DNA of 64,000 nt from TMP-86 sp964247385 (GCA_964247385.1 CAXTUB010000004.1:62001-126000); one strand, 5' to 3'. Positions 43,211 through 53,156 are shown, counted from the first letter of the stretch. Notes: a model not told the origin generated them from the sequence alone. A program made the numbers and translations.

Positions 43211-44215
43211 CTAGATTCGCTGTTCCGAGCGCAGTCCGTGTGCGAAGCCGCCCGAGTGCGCCTTTGAATCCACGCGCAGCTCATCGATCAGATGCTGCAT
43301 GTCTTCAGGAAGCGGTGCGTTGCAGTCGATGGACTGGTGAGTGTGCGGCGATACGAAGCCAAGCGATGCCGCATGCAATGCCTGACGCCGGAAACTCTGC
43401 AGCGTGTGCAAAAGCGTCGCGCTAGCGCCCCGAGGCACGAGCGGACGCCCGCCATACTCGGGGTCGCCCACGATCGGGTACTTCGCATGCGCCAGGTGTA
43501 CCCGGATTTGATGCGTGCGCCCCGTCTCGAGGCGCACCCGCACGAGCGTATGCGCACGGAACTTCTCGATCACACGGTAGTGGGTCACGGCCGGGCGCCC
43601 GTCGGATCGCACGCTCATGCGCACGCGATCGACCCGGTGACGGCCGATGGGCTGGCGGATCTCGCCGCCGCCCGTCATCACTCCATTGCACACGGCGAGA
43701 TATTCACGCCGCACCTCGCGCGCGGCGAGCTGCTCGGTCAACGCCGCGAACGCATTGTCGGTGCGCGCAATCAAGAGCAGCCCGCTCGTATTCTTATCCA
43801 GCCGGTGCACGATGCCGGCTCGAGGCACGCGGGCAAGCGCTGGGTCGAAGGCAAGCAGGCCGTTCTGCAGGGTATGCGCCAAATTTCCCGCCCCAGGATG
43901 CACCACCAAGCCCGCCGGTTTATCGATCACCAAGCACTGATCATCGCTGTAGACGATGGCAAGCGGCATGGACTCGGGCTCGATATCTGCTGATACGCGC
44001 TCAACCGGCATACGCACCTGAAGTCGCTCGCCGGCCTGGGCGGTGTGGCTGGCCTTGCAAGGCTCACCACCTTGCGTGATTGTGCCTTCGCGAATCCAAG
44101 CGGCCACTTGCGTGCGCGAAGTGTCGGGCAACAGGCGCGCGAGCGCGGCATCCAGACGCATGCCCGACAGCTCAGCGCTGATTTCCACTTCGATCTCGCG
44201 GAACTCCGGGCTCAT
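43211..44215 (-). CDS. rluD: 23S rRNA pseudouridine synthase RluD
   Basis: Forms pseudouridines in helix 69 of 23S rRNA. It has an N-terminal S4 RNA-binding domain (RLDAALARLLPDTSRTQVAAWI) and a catalytic domain with the motif HRLDKNTSGLLL carrying catalytic D140, followed by RTHQIRVHLAH. The length of 334 aa is normal. It is divergent from bamD, the classical arrangement. Confidence 0.95.
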   Translation of the reverse strand: MSPEFREIEVEISAELSGMRLDAALARLLPDTSRTQVAAWIREGTITQGGEPCKASHTAQAGERLQVRMPVERVSADIEPESMPLAIVYSDDQCLVIDKPAGLVVHPGAGNLAHTLQNGLLAFDPALARVPRAGIVHRLDKNTSGLLLIARTDNAFAALTEQLAAREVRREYLAVCNGVMTGGGEIRQPIGRHRVDRVRMSVRSDGRPAVTHYRVIEKFRAHTLVRVRLETGRTHQIRVHLAHAKYPIVGDPEYGGRPLVPRGASATLLHTLQSFRRQALHAASLGFVSPHTHQSIDCNAPLPEDMQHLIDELRVDSKAHSGGFAHGLRSEQRI

Positions 44216-44309
44216 GGGATACTCGAAATTCTACGCGATGGGTCATCCGCTATACTGCCGCGCCGGTTTTCACCTGGAGCATAGTAGAATTAGCAGCGCA
44301 GATTCGAGC

Positions 44310-45119
44310 GTGCCGCATTGTTTTCAGAAGATTTCCTACCCCGCGCGGCTGCATTGGGCAATGGCTTTCTTGAGCGTCGCGCTTGTGCTCACCGCGTGCC
44401 GCTCGCACCGCGGTGAGGATGCCAAGGCCACACCGGAAATTCTGTACGAGCGCGCCAACAAAGCGCTCAAAGGCCAAAATTTCGGCGACGCCATCAAGCT
44501 GTTGGAAAATCTGGACTCGCGCTTTCCGTTCAGCGACGCGGCGCGCCAAGGCCGGCTCGACATCATCTACGCCTATTATAAAAATCGGGCCACCGAGCAA
44601 GCGGTCGACGCGGCAGAATCGTACATTCGCGAAAACCCGACCAGCCCACGCGTGGACTATGCCTATTACATGACGGGGCTCGTGTATTTCGAACGCCAGC
44701 CCAACTTCATCGAGCGCTGGTTCAAGGTTGATTTGTCGGAGCGCGCGCCGTCCGATGCGCTCAAGTCGTTCGACTCGTTCTCACAGCTCATCAAGCGATA
44801 TCCGCGCAGTGAGTATGCGCCGGATGCGCGCCAGCGCATGATTTACTTGCGCAATCGGCTTGCGGCGTACGAGATGCAAGTGGCGGACTATTACATGCGC
44901 CGCGGCGCGTACGTGGGCGCCATGAATCGCGCGAAATACTGCGTTGAGAACTACGACGGCGCCCCGGCCGTCCAGCCGGCGTTGCGAGTGCTCGTCGATG
45001 CCTACCGTGCGCTGGGGATGAATGATCTGGCGGCCAATAGTGAGCGCGTCTATCGAGAGAATTTTCCGGACGATGTGCAGTTGGCGAAGAAGAAAAAACA
45101 TTGGTGGTCGTTTAATTGA
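44310..45119 (+). CDS. bamD: Outer membrane assembly lipoprotein BamD
   Basis: An essential lipoprotein of the BAM complex. The lipobox LTAC follows a hydrophobic leader, and five TPR-like repeats follow (ILYERANKALKGQNFGDAIKLLENL, DYAYYMTGLVYFERQ, SFSQLIKRYPRSEYAPDARQR). I take GTG 44310 because it supplies Arg/Lys/His before the hydrophobic core; ATG 44361 would give a leader without positive charge. The mature protein is anchored by the acylated Cys. Confidence 0.92.
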   Translation: MPHCFQKISYPARLHWAMAFLSVALVLTACRSHRGEDAKATPEILYERANKALKGQNFGDAIKLLENLDSRFPFSDAARQGRLDIIYAYYKNRATEQAVDAAESYIRENPTSPRVDYAYYMTGLVYFERQPNFIERWFKVDLSERAPSDALKSFDSFSQLIKRYPRSEYAPDARQRMIYLRNRLAAYEMQVADYYMRRGAYVGAMNRAKYCVENYDGAPAVQPALRVLVDAYRALGMNDLAANSERVYRENFPDDVQLAKKKKHWWSFN

Positions 45120-45146
45120 TCGGTTGAACTGGCGTTCGAGATTGCG

Positions 45147-46781
45147 CTAGGTCTTATAGCCGCTGGTGATGGGATAGCGCCAATCTCGGCCAAATGCACG
45201 CCCGCTCACTCGCACGCCGGGCGGCGCCTGCCGCCGCTTGTACTCGTTGCGCTTGACGAGGTCGAGTACCCGCACCACCACCGCGCGATCGAACCCGCGC
45301 GCACAAATTTGGTCCACCGATAAATCTTCTTCGATGAATGCTTCGAGGATCGGGTCGAGCACATCGTAGGGAGGCAGGCTGTCCGTGTCTTTTTGGTCGG
45401 CTCGCAATTCCGCGGAAGGCGGCCGCTCGAGCACGCGCTGCGGAATGACTTCTTGCTTCTGATTGCGCCATCGCGCGAGCCGATAGACCAGCGTCTTGCT
45501 GCAATCTTTGATGGGCGCAAAGCCTCCGGCCATGTCGCCGTACAACGTGCAAAATCCCACCGCCATCTCGCTCTTGTTGCCCGTGGTCAGCAGCATCTTG
45601 CCGGTCTTGTTGGAGATTCCCATGAGCAATAGGCCGCGGCAGCGCGCCTGGATATTCTCCTCGGCCGTGTCAGGCTTGGAGCCGGCGAACTCTTTGCGCA
45701 AGGCCTCGAGCGCCGCCTCGAACAAGCCGTCGATCGGAATGACGCTGTGCTTCACGCCGAGAAGTTTTGCCTGCAGCGCCGAATCCTCATTGCTCATTTG
45801 CGAGGTGTAGCAGGACGGCATGGCAACCGAATGCACACGTTTGCGGCCGAGCGCATCGACCGCGATGCAGAGCGTGAGCGCTGAGTCGATGCCGCCCGAC
45901 AGCCCCATGACGACGCCCGGAAATCGATGCTTGTCGACGTAGTCGCGCGTGCCCTGCACGAGTGCGGAATAAACGCTTTCCTCTTCGCTCTGCAAGGGCT
46001 CGGTCTTGCCCGGCACCGCACGCACCGTGCCGCCCACCAACTCGAACTCCATCGGATATAAGCCTTCTTCGAAGGCCGGCGCGCGCAGGGTGACGGCCCC
46101 ATTCGCGTCCATGACGAACGAGTTGCCATCGAACATGAGCTCGTCTTGACCGCCGAGCAAGTTCACGAAAGCCAGCGGCAAGCGCACGTCCCGAATGCGC
46201 TCGCGCACCACGGTCACTTCCCGCGACTGCTGCTTGCCGACTTCGTAGGGCGATGCGTTGATGACCGCGAGCATTTGCGCTCCGGCATTGCGAGCCTGGA
46301 TGGCGGGCTCTCTTCCCCACACGTCCTCGCACACCAAGACGCCGACCTTGATTCCTTCAATGTCGACGACGGTGGCTTCGTCGCCGGGCGTGAAATAGCG
46401 CTTTTCATCGAACACGCGATAGTTGGGCAACAGTGCTTTGCGGTGATTGCCGATCAGCTCATCGTCGCGAATAATCGCCGCCGAGTTGTAAATCGCGCCG
46501 CCCACATATTCCGGATAGCCCACGATGAGCGTGATGCCGCGGACTTCACGCTTCAGACGGTCGAGAGAGCGCGCAACCTGCAAGCGCATGCTGGAGTGAA
46601 ACAGCAGGTCTTCCGGCGGATAACCGCAAACCGCGAGCTCCGGCAGCATCACGAAGTGCGCTTTGTATTTTGAGCGCGCAGTCTCTGCTGCTTCGATGAT
46701 TCGGGTGGTGTTGCCGTCGACATCGCCGACGACGAGATTGAGTTGCGCCATGACGCCGCGCAGCCGTGCGCTCGCTGCCAT
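45147..46781 (-). CDS. nadE: Glutamine-dependent NAD+ synthase
   Basis: A two-domain enzyme of 544 aa. The N-terminal nitrilase-type glutaminase has the Glu-Lys-Cys triad in MLPELAVCGYP, RKALLPNYRVFDEKRYF and VLVCEDVWG. The C-terminal ammonia-dependent synthetase has the PP-loop GLSGGIDSAL and LLTTGNKSEMAVG. It converts nicotinate adenine dinucleotide to NAD+. It follows sucD by 27 nt on the same strand, so the three genes are probably co-transcribed. Confidence 0.96.
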   Translation of the reverse strand: MAASARLRGVMAQLNLVVGDVDGNTTRIIEAAETARSKYKAHFVMLPELAVCGYPPEDLLFHSSMRLQVARSLDRLKREVRGITLIVGYPEYVGGAIYNSAAIIRDDELIGNHRKALLPNYRVFDEKRYFTPGDEATVVDIEGIKVGVLVCEDVWGREPAIQARNAGAQMLAVINASPYEVGKQQSREVTVVRERIRDVRLPLAFVNLLGGQDELMFDGNSFVMDANGAVTLRAPAFEEGLYPMEFELVGGTVRAVPGKTEPLQSEEESVYSALVQGTRDYVDKHRFPGVVMGLSGGIDSALTLCIAVDALGRKRVHSVAMPSCYTSQMSNEDSALQAKLLGVKHSVIPIDGLFEAALEALRKEFAGSKPDTAEENIQARCRGLLLMGISNKTGKMLLTTGNKSEMAVGFCTLYGDMAGGFAPIKDCSKTLVYRLARWRNQKQEVIPQRVLERPPSAELRADQKDTDSLPPYDVLDPILEAFIEEDLSVDQICARGFDRAVVVRVLDLVKRNEYKRRQAPPGVRVSGRAFGRDWRYPITSGYKT

Positions 46782-46807
46782 GGGTTATCCCGACGAGTGA
46801 GCGCGCA

Positions 46808-47767
46808 CTACTTGCGCTTGCGCCGCCGCGCCGATGGCGAGCTTCGAGGTTTCGCCTTGACGCGCTTCGCCGAACGGGATGGCTTGCGCTTGCCGCCGCG
46901 GCGCAGACGGCGCGCAATGGCCGTGCCCAATTCCGCCGGTGAACGCACCGTGGTAATACCAGCCGCTTCGAGCGCCTCGAACTTCGCCGCTGCGGTGCCT
47001 TTGCCGCCCGCGACAATGGCGCCCGCATGCCCCATGCGCTTGCCGGGCGGTGCGGCGGTGCCGGCGATATAAGCAACCACAGGCTTGCTCACGTAGCTGC
47101 GTATGAAATCCGCCGCCGCCTCTTCATCGCTCCCGCCGATCTCGCCCACCATCACAATGCCTTCGGTCTGCGCATCGGATTCGAACAGCCCGAGCACGTC
47201 GATGAAATTCATGCCGCGCACCGGGTCTCCGCCGATGCCCACGCACGTGCTCTGTCCCAAGCCTTCGTTGGTGGTTTGGAACACGGCCTCATACGTCAGC
47301 GTGCCCGAGCGTGAGACGATGCCGATGCGTCCTTTTTGATGAATGAACCCGGGCATGATGCCGATCTTGCACTCGCCCGGCGTGATGATGCCAGGGCAGT
47401 TCGGCCCGATGAGACGGATGCCACGTCCCGAGAGAGCCGCCTTGACACGCACCATGTCGTTCACCGGAATGCCTTCGGTGATGCACACGATGAGCTCGAT
47501 GCCCGCATCCGCCGCTTCGAGGATGGAATCCGCCGCGAACGGCGCGGGCACGTAGATCATGCTGACGCTGGCGCCGGTCTGCTCCACCGCATCTTTCGCC
47601 GTGTCGAACACGGGCAAATTCAAATGAGTGCTGCCGCCACGACCCGGCGTTACGCCGCCGACCACGTGGGTGCCATACGCAATGCACGCTTCCGAATGAA
47701 ACGTGCCTTGCTTGCCCGTGAAACCCTGGCAGATGACGCGCGTATTTTTATTGACCAAAATGCTCAT
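46808..47767 (-). CDS. sucD: Succinyl-CoA synthetase alpha subunit with basic C-terminal tail
   Basis: The TCA-cycle subunit that carries the phosphohistidine. The CoA-binding N-terminus (ILVNKNTRVICQGFTGKQGTFH) and the active-site His in RMGHAGAIVAGGKGTA are present. It is 319 aa long, some 25-30 residues more than usual: after TAIARRLRRGG an Arg/Lys/Ser-rich tail of about 30 residues is added (KRKPSRSAKRVKAKPRSSPS and on). It overlaps sucC by 4 nt (ATGA). Confidence 0.96.
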   Translation of the reverse strand: MSILVNKNTRVICQGFTGKQGTFHSEACIAYGTHVVGGVTPGRGGSTHLNLPVFDTAKDAVEQTGASVSMIYVPAPFAADSILEAADAGIELIVCITEGIPVNDMVRVKAALSGRGIRLIGPNCPGIITPGECKIGIMPGFIHQKGRIGIVSRSGTLTYEAVFQTTNEGLGQSTCVGIGGDPVRGMNFIDVLGLFESDAQTEGIVMVGEIGGSDEEAAADFIRSYVSKPVVAYIAGTAAPPGKRMGHAGAIVAGGKGTAAAKFEALEAAGITTVRSPAELGTAIARRLRRGGKRKPSRSAKRVKAKPRSSPSARRRKRK

Positions 47768-48933
47768 CGCGCCTTCCCGGCCAGGCTCACCGCCTTGGTC
47801 GCCGCATCGGTCAAGTCACTCGCAGCGGTAATGGCGAGCCCGCTTTTCGCAAGCAGTTCGCGCGCGATCTCGGCATTGGTGCCTTCGAGCCGCACGATCA
47901 CCGGCAACTTCACGCCAACTTCTTTCACGGCGGCAATGATGCCCTCGGCAATCATGTCGCAGTGGACGATGCCGCCGAAGATATTGATGAGGATGGCCGC
48001 CACGCGCGGGTTCGACAAAACCAGTTTGAATGCCGCAGCCACGCGCTCCTTGGTGGCGCCGCCGCCCACATCGAGAAAATTGGCGGGCGATCCGCCATGC
48101 AGCTGGATGAGATCCATGGTGGCCATGGCCAGGCCCGCGCCATTCACCATGCACGCAATGTTGCCATCGAGCGAGACATAGTTGAGCTCGTGCGATGCAG
48201 CCTCGCGCTCCATGGCGTCCTCTTGGCTTGCGTCGCGCAGGCCCACCAAATCCTTGTGGCGGTAAAGCGCGTTGTCTTCGATGTTGATCTTCGCATCGAG
48301 CGCCACCAAGTTGCCATCGCTCGTGACGATGAGCGGGTTCACCTCGACCAAACTCGCATCCTGCTCCAGATACAGCTTGTATAACGCGTGCGCGATGCGT
48401 GTGAATTGCGCAATCTGCGCGCCGGAGAGCCCGAGGCCGAACGCAAGCTGGCGGCACTGAAAGTCCTGCAGCCCTGCGGCGGGGTGCACATTCACGCGCA
48501 GAATTTTTTCCGGCGAATGCTCGGCCACTTCCTCGATGTCCATGCCGCCCGCGGCCGATGCGACGAACGCCACGCGGCTGGCATCGCGATTGAGCACCAC
48601 GCTCAAGTAGATCTCGCGCGCAATGCTCGAGCCCGTCTCGATGTAGACCTGCGTGACAGGCAAACCTTGCGTCCCGGTTTGATGCGTCACCAAGGTGGTG
48701 CCGAGCATTTTCTTGGTGTGGTCACGCACCGCGTCCAAGTTTTTCGAAAGTTTGACGCCGCCCGCCTTGCCGCGGCCGCCGGCATGAACTTGCGCCTTGA
48801 CGACCCACACCGACCCGCCGAGCTCCTTGGCGGCGGCGACCGCCTCCTCCGGCGAGGCCGCGACCTTGCCGTTCGGCACTGGAATTCCGTAGCGCTCGAA
48901 GAGCTGCTTGGATTGGAATTCGTGCAGATTCAT
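47764..48933 (-). CDS. sucC: Succinyl-CoA synthetase beta subunit
   Basis: The nucleotide-binding ATP-grasp subunit, 389 aa. MNLHEFQSKQLFERYGIPVP at the start, VVKAQVHAGGRGKAGGVKL in the grasp and LVEVNPLIV and NIFGGIVHCDMIAEGI downstream are canonical. It pairs with SucD to convert succinyl-CoA to succinate with nucleotide phosphorylation. It is the first gene of the sucC-sucD-nadE run and is divergent from pilS. Confidence 0.97.
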   Translation of the reverse strand: MNLHEFQSKQLFERYGIPVPNGKVAASPEEAVAAAKELGGSVWVVKAQVHAGGRGKAGGVKLSKNLDAVRDHTKKMLGTTLVTHQTGTQGLPVTQVYIETGSSIAREIYLSVVLNRDASRVAFVASAAGGMDIEEVAEHSPEKILRVNVHPAAGLQDFQCRQLAFGLGLSGAQIAQFTRIAHALYKLYLEQDASLVEVNPLIVTSDGNLVALDAKINIEDNALYRHKDLVGLRDASQEDAMEREAASHELNYVSLDGNIACMVNGAGLAMATMDLIQLHGGSPANFLDVGGGATKERVAAAFKLVLSNPRVAAILINIFGGIVHCDMIAEGIIAAVKEVGVKLPVIVRLEGTNAEIARELLAKSGLAITAASDLTDAATKAVSLAGKAR

Positions 48934-49048
48934 GCAGGCCTCTTGAGTCTTTGCGCGGCATTACGCGTCGCGCGGTACGCGAAAGTCGCGGCAGCGCGCT
49001 ATTCTGAATTAAGCTTCGCTGCAGCGCAAAGCATCGCGGGGCGGCATC

Positions 49049-50809
49049 TTGAACGTAGCGGCGGAACCAACCGCATCGGGCCAAACGCCCCCTGCTTCCG
49101 GCGGCACGGGTAAGTCACCTCGCCGGGGCGACTCTGCGATCAGCGCTCTCCCGATTGCTCCTGCGCTGACGTGGCGCGTGCTCGGAATCTTGAATCTGTA
49201 CCGCGTGTTCGTGCCGTTGGTGCTCACCGGCGTGCTGTATGCGGGTGGCGCGCGCGCGTTGGGTGTGGAATCACGCAGCGCTTTCTTGAGCGCGTGCTTC
49301 GCCTATCTCGCCTTCGGTTGTCTGTGCGTTCTGACGGTCAAGCGCCGCATCGCAACCGCGCGCATTCAATCGATCGTGCAAGGCGTGTTTGACGTGCTGC
49401 TGCTGATTCTCATTCTGAATGCGTGCGGCGGCATCGCGAGCGGATTAGGCTTGTTGCTCATCGTGCCGGTCGGCGCCGCGTCGCTTCTGCTCACGCCGCG
49501 CCTCGCGTTGTTTTTCGCGGCGCTCACTGTCGTTGCGCTCTTGGGCCAGACCATCTGGCTGAGCATCGTGGGCCGATTGGATACCTCGAGCTACGCGAAC
49601 GCCGGGGTGCTCGGCGCCGTGCTGCTCATCGTGGCATTGACCGCGAGCATTCTGGCCACGCGCATGCGCGAAAGCGAAGCGTTGGTGCGACAGAAGGATA
49701 TCGATCTCGCCAACCTGGCGGAGTTATCGCAATACATTTTGCAGCATTTGCGCGAGAGCCTTCTGGTAGTGGATGCCGATCAGCATATTCGACTCATCAA
49801 TGAGTCTGCTGCACAGATGTTGGGACGCGACGGCGCGATTCCCGGAGCGCTGCTGGGCGAAGTGTCGCCGCGATTGCTGTATTCGCTCTCGACCTGGAGG
49901 CAGAACGAGCGCAATGGCAGCGCCCGTCCGGCGACGTTCGTCGCGGCCGACGGCGCGAGAGTCATCCAGCCGCACTTTGCGAACCTTGGCCAAGCCGAGC
50001 CCGGACCCGCACTCGTGTTTCTCGAAGACACGAGCCTCATGGCCGAGCGCGTGCAGCAGAGCAAGCTCGCGGCGCTCGGCCGGCTGTCCGCGAGCATCGC
50101 GCACGAGATCCGAAACCCGGTGGGCGCCATGAGCCACGCGGGCCAGCTTCTGGCCGAGAGCCCCGCCATCGGGAGCGACGAGAGGCGCTTGACCGACATC
50201 ATCCGCAGCAACTCAGAGCGCGTCAGCACCATCATCAATAACGTGCTGCAGCTATCGCGGCGCGAATCCACGCGTCTCGAGCGGCTCATGCTGGAAGATT
50301 GGCTGGAAGAATTCGTGCGCGAATTCTGCGAGACCATGCAAGTGCCGCTGGCGCGCATTAGCGTACGCATCGAAGCGGTCAATCTCGAGGTTCGTATCGA
50401 CCCCAGCCATCTGCATCAAGTGGTGTGGAACCTGTGCGATAACGCGCTGAAGTATTCGCAGGCGGAGATGGGAGACGAAGATGCAAGCAAGGCGAGCGCC
50501 ACTGACGCCTCGGTTCAAAGACCAAGCACCCTCGTCCCATCCATTGAAATTCTTTTGGCGCGGCTGGTGCCGAGCGGAAGGCCTTTCCTCGAGGTGAGAG
50601 ATCGCGGGCCCGGCATCGATCCTCAGTCCGTGGAGCGCATCTTCGAGCCCTTTTTCACCGAGCGCAAAGGCGGCACCGGGCTTGGCCTGTTCATCGCCCG
50701 CGAGCTGTGTCAGTTGAATCGGGCGGTGCTTTTGTATGAGCCGCGCGCGGGCGGCGGCAGCGTGTTCCGCATCGTGTTCATCGATCCGCAGCGGTGGGAG
50801 GAGAGGTAG
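49049..50809 (+). CDS. pilS: Type IV pilus sensor histidine kinase PilS
   Basis: A membrane kinase of 586 aa. About six N-terminal helices (from VLGILNLYRVFVPLVLTGVL to GVLGAVLLIVALTASIL) are followed by a PAS domain (ESLLVVDADQHIRLINESAAQ) and a kinase core with H352 in ASIAHEIRNPVGAM, NLCDNALKYS and GTGLGLFIARELC. With PilR it controls pilA transcription; in Pseudomonas it senses pilin level in the inner membrane. pilR starts 48 nt downstream. Confidence 0.93.
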   Translation: MNVAAEPTASGQTPPASGGTGKSPRRGDSAISALPIAPALTWRVLGILNLYRVFVPLVLTGVLYAGGARALGVESRSAFLSACFAYLAFGCLCVLTVKRRIATARIQSIVQGVFDVLLLILILNACGGIASGLGLLLIVPVGAASLLLTPRLALFFAALTVVALLGQTIWLSIVGRLDTSSYANAGVLGAVLLIVALTASILATRMRESEALVRQKDIDLANLAELSQYILQHLRESLLVVDADQHIRLINESAAQMLGRDGAIPGALLGEVSPRLLYSLSTWRQNERNGSARPATFVAADGARVIQPHFANLGQAEPGPALVFLEDTSLMAERVQQSKLAALGRLSASIAHEIRNPVGAMSHAGQLLAESPAIGSDERRLTDIIRSNSERVSTIINNVLQLSRRESTRLERLMLEDWLEEFVREFCETMQVPLARISVRIEAVNLEVRIDPSHLHQVVWNLCDNALKYSQAEMGDEDASKASATDASVQRPSTLVPSIEILLARLVPSGRPFLEVRDRGPGIDPQSVERIFEPFFTERKGGTGLGLFIARELCQLNRAVLLYEPRAGGGSVFRIVFIDPQRWEER

Positions 50810-50857
50810 CCGGAAGCCCACAGCGCAGGCTACAAAAGCGCAGGCTAAGATAGCGGT

Positions 50858-52177
50858 ATGTCGAAATCTGCCGTGCTCATCGTCGACGACGAGCCCGACC
50901 TGTGCGAGCTCTTGTCGATCACCTTGAAACGCATGGAGCTCGAGCCCACCACGGTCGACACCGTGGCGCTCGCGCGCCGCATGCTGGCTGGCAAGAAATT
51001 TGATTTGTGCCTCACCGACATGAGGCTGCCCGATGGCGACGGCCTCGATCTGGTCGAATGGATGCAGCAAAACGCAGCATCGGTGCCGGTCGCTGTGATC
51101 ACCGCGCATGGCAATGTCGAGACGGCAGTTCGCGCGCTGAAGCTCGGGGCATTCGACTTTGTTTCGAAGCCGCTGGATTTGAGCAATTTGCGCAAGATGG
51201 TGGCGCGCGCGCTCAAACTGTCGGGCAGCGAGGGCGACACCGCGGTATTCGGCCCGCGGCTACTCGGCTCATCCAAAGCGATGCAGGATTTGCGGGAGCT
51301 GATTTTCAAAGTGTCTCGCAGCCAGGCACCGGTACACATCTCGGGCGAATCCGGCACGGGCAAAGAGCTGGCGGCGAAGCTCATTCACGAATCAGGTCCG
51401 CGCCGCGAAGGCCGCTTCGTGCCTGTGAATTGCGGCGCGATTCCAAATGAGCTCATGGAGAGCGAGCTGTTCGGTCATAAGCGCGGAAGTTTCACGGGCG
51501 CGGTCGCAGACAAACCCGGGCTCATTCAATCAGCGGAAGGCGGTACGCTCTTTTTGGACGAAGTGGGTGATCTGCCGTTGCACATGCAAGTGAAGTTGCT
51601 GCGTGTCATTCAAGAGAAGGCCGTACGTCCAGTCGGTGAGCAGAAGGAGCTGCCGGTGGATGTGCGGCTACTCTCAGCCACGCACAAGAATCTGGCGGAG
51701 CTGGTGGCGGAAGGAAAGTTTCGCGAAGATCTTTTCTATCGAATCAATGTCATCGAGCTGCACGTGCCATCGCTGCGCGAGCGCGCGGAGGATGTGCCTG
51801 AAATTGCAGACGCAATTTTGCGCCGGTTGGCGCGCCGTATGAAAATCGACAAGCCCGAGCTGGCGGCCGATGCGCGCGAGCTACTTCTTTCTTATGCGTT
51901 TCCCGGCAACGTGCGCGAGCTCGAAAATATATTAGAACGCGCCATTACGTTAAGTATTAGTGGCCAAGTGCGCGCGGCCGATATCCAGCTCCGCGCTTCG
52001 CCGCCCTCGACGGTGTCCGGCTCTACGGGTCTAGGCGATCACCTCGAAGACATCGAGCGTGACGCAATTCTCAAAGCACTCGAGCAAGCGCGATATAACA
52101 AGACGGCGGCCGCCAAAACACTGGGGATGAGCTTTCGAGCGCTGAGGTATCGAATCAAGAAGTTGGGAATTGAATAA
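50858..52177 (+). CDS. pilR: Sigma-54-dependent response regulator PilR
   Basis: An NtrC-type activator of 439 aa. The receiver domain has D54 (CLTDMRLPDGDG). The AAA+ domain has Walker A GESGTGKE, the sigma-54-contacting GAFTGA loop as GSFTGA, and GGTLFLDEVGDLP. The C-terminal Fis-type HTH is KTAAAKTLGMSFRALRYRIKKLGIE. It drives RNA polymerase/sigma-54 at pilA; a matching -24/-12 promoter and TGTC/GACA repeats lie just downstream. Confidence 0.95.
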   Translation: MSKSAVLIVDDEPDLCELLSITLKRMELEPTTVDTVALARRMLAGKKFDLCLTDMRLPDGDGLDLVEWMQQNAASVPVAVITAHGNVETAVRALKLGAFDFVSKPLDLSNLRKMVARALKLSGSEGDTAVFGPRLLGSSKAMQDLRELIFKVSRSQAPVHISGESGTGKELAAKLIHESGPRREGRFVPVNCGAIPNELMESELFGHKRGSFTGAVADKPGLIQSAEGGTLFLDEVGDLPLHMQVKLLRVIQEKAVRPVGEQKELPVDVRLLSATHKNLAELVAEGKFREDLFYRINVIELHVPSLRERAEDVPEIADAILRRLARRMKIDKPELAADARELLLSYAFPGNVRELENILERAITLSISGQVRAADIQLRASPPSTVSGSTGLGDHLEDIERDAILKALEQARYNKTAAAKTLGMSFRALRYRIKKLGIE

Positions 52178-52226
52178 CGCGGCAACACACGGGCAACCAG
52201 CCCACCGCTGACGTCGGTAGTTCGAC

Positions 52227-52262
52227 TGACAATCTTTGTCACTTTGTGACGCAAACTGACAC
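52227..52262 (+). promoter_or_regulatory. Putative PilR binding sites upstream of pilA
   Basis: Repeated TGTCA/TGACA elements (52227-52231, 52237-52241, 52246-52250, 52257-52262) lie about 100 nt before the sigma-54 promoter, the usual enhancer distance. Pseudomonas PilR recognises similar TGTC repeats. Confidence 0.45.
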
Positions 52263-52358
52263 GAATTGTGAGCCGTTCCAAAAAAGACGCTTACGCTGCG
52301 TCGCCGCAAACCGACTCAAAAAGTCCTTAAATCAGCAGGTTAAGAATTCTCGCCGTCG

Positions 52359-52376
52359 TTGGCATGCGCTTTGCTT
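52359..52376 (+). promoter_or_regulatory. Sigma-54 promoter of pilA
   Basis: TTGGCATGCGCTTTGCTT contains the invariant GG and GC at the correct spacing of the -24/-12 consensus TGGCAY-N5-TTGCW. It lies ~55 nt before the pilA start. Confidence 0.85.
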
Positions 52377-52433
52377 AAATCTAGGCACTGGCGAAAGCCG
52401 TTGCATGACCAGAAGGTTTTAGGAGTTATTCAA

Positions 52434-52979
52434 ATGTTGAAGACAGTTCAAAAGGGTTTCACCCTGATCGAATTAATGATCGTGGTTGCGATCATCGGCA
52501 TCTTGGCCGCGATCGCAATTCCTGCTTATCAGGACTACACGATTCGTGCGCAGGTGACGGAGGGTATGAATCTAGCGTCGGCGCTGAAGGCTGAAGTTGC
52601 CGAATACTATGCTCAGTATGGTGCTTGGCCGACCGCAGTTACTGGTGGCGCGGGCACGCTGGGTCACGCCGCAGTGCCAACCGGTAAGTATGTTAGCGGT
52701 GTGAATATCAGTGGCGCCGGCACTTTGGTTGTGACCTTCTCAAACACTGGCAACTTTTCCGCTAACCAGAAAATTGGCCTTGCGGGAAGCAATGCGTTTG
52801 CGCTTCAGCCTGCGCTGAGCGGAGCGGCTGCTAGTAGCGGAAATGAAGATGTGATCTGGGTTTGCGGTTACAGGGTCGTGCCTGCTGGCGCGATGCATCA
52901 ACCGACCGGGGCGGCTCCTGCGGCCGCTGGTCTAACAACGATCGCTCCGAAGTACTTGCCAGCCAGCTGCCGTGCGTAA
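52434..52979 (+). CDS. pilA: Type IV major pilin PilA
   Basis: A 181-aa prepilin. The short basic leader MLKTVQKG is cut by PilD before F9 of FTLIELMIVVAIIGILAAIAIP, with Glu at mature position 5. The rest is a globular head with a C-terminal disulfide loop between the Cys of VCGYRV and of PASC. ATG 52434 follows AGGAGTT; the frame is open further upstream. It is transcribed from a sigma-54 promoter and followed by a strong terminator. Confidence 0.95.
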   Translation: MLKTVQKGFTLIELMIVVAIIGILAAIAIPAYQDYTIRAQVTEGMNLASALKAEVAEYYAQYGAWPTAVTGGAGTLGHAAVPTGKYVSGVNISGAGTLVVTFSNTGNFSANQKIGLAGSNAFALQPALSGAAASSGNEDVIWVCGYRVVPAGAMHQPTGAAPAAAGLTTIAPKYLPASCRA

Positions 52980-53004
52980 TTAAAGGCATCTGATCCAAGT
53001 GTTG

Positions 53005-53036
53005 GAAGCCCCTCTTCTGAGGGGCTTCCTTTTTTG
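53005..53036 (+). terminator. Rho-independent terminator after pilA
   Basis: A perfect 11-bp stem (GGAAGCCCCTC / GAGGGGCTTCC) with loop TTCT is followed by six T. It separates the abundant pilA message from pilB. Confidence 0.95.
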
Positions 53037-53156
53037 TGGGAAGCTGATCACGCAGGGCGTAGCTGCCGGTATGCGACTATGCGCGAGATTTAACAATTGA
53101 TTCCATGGCGCAACTAGTAAACTGTTCGGGCATCGAGCCACGCACCGAAAAAACCC

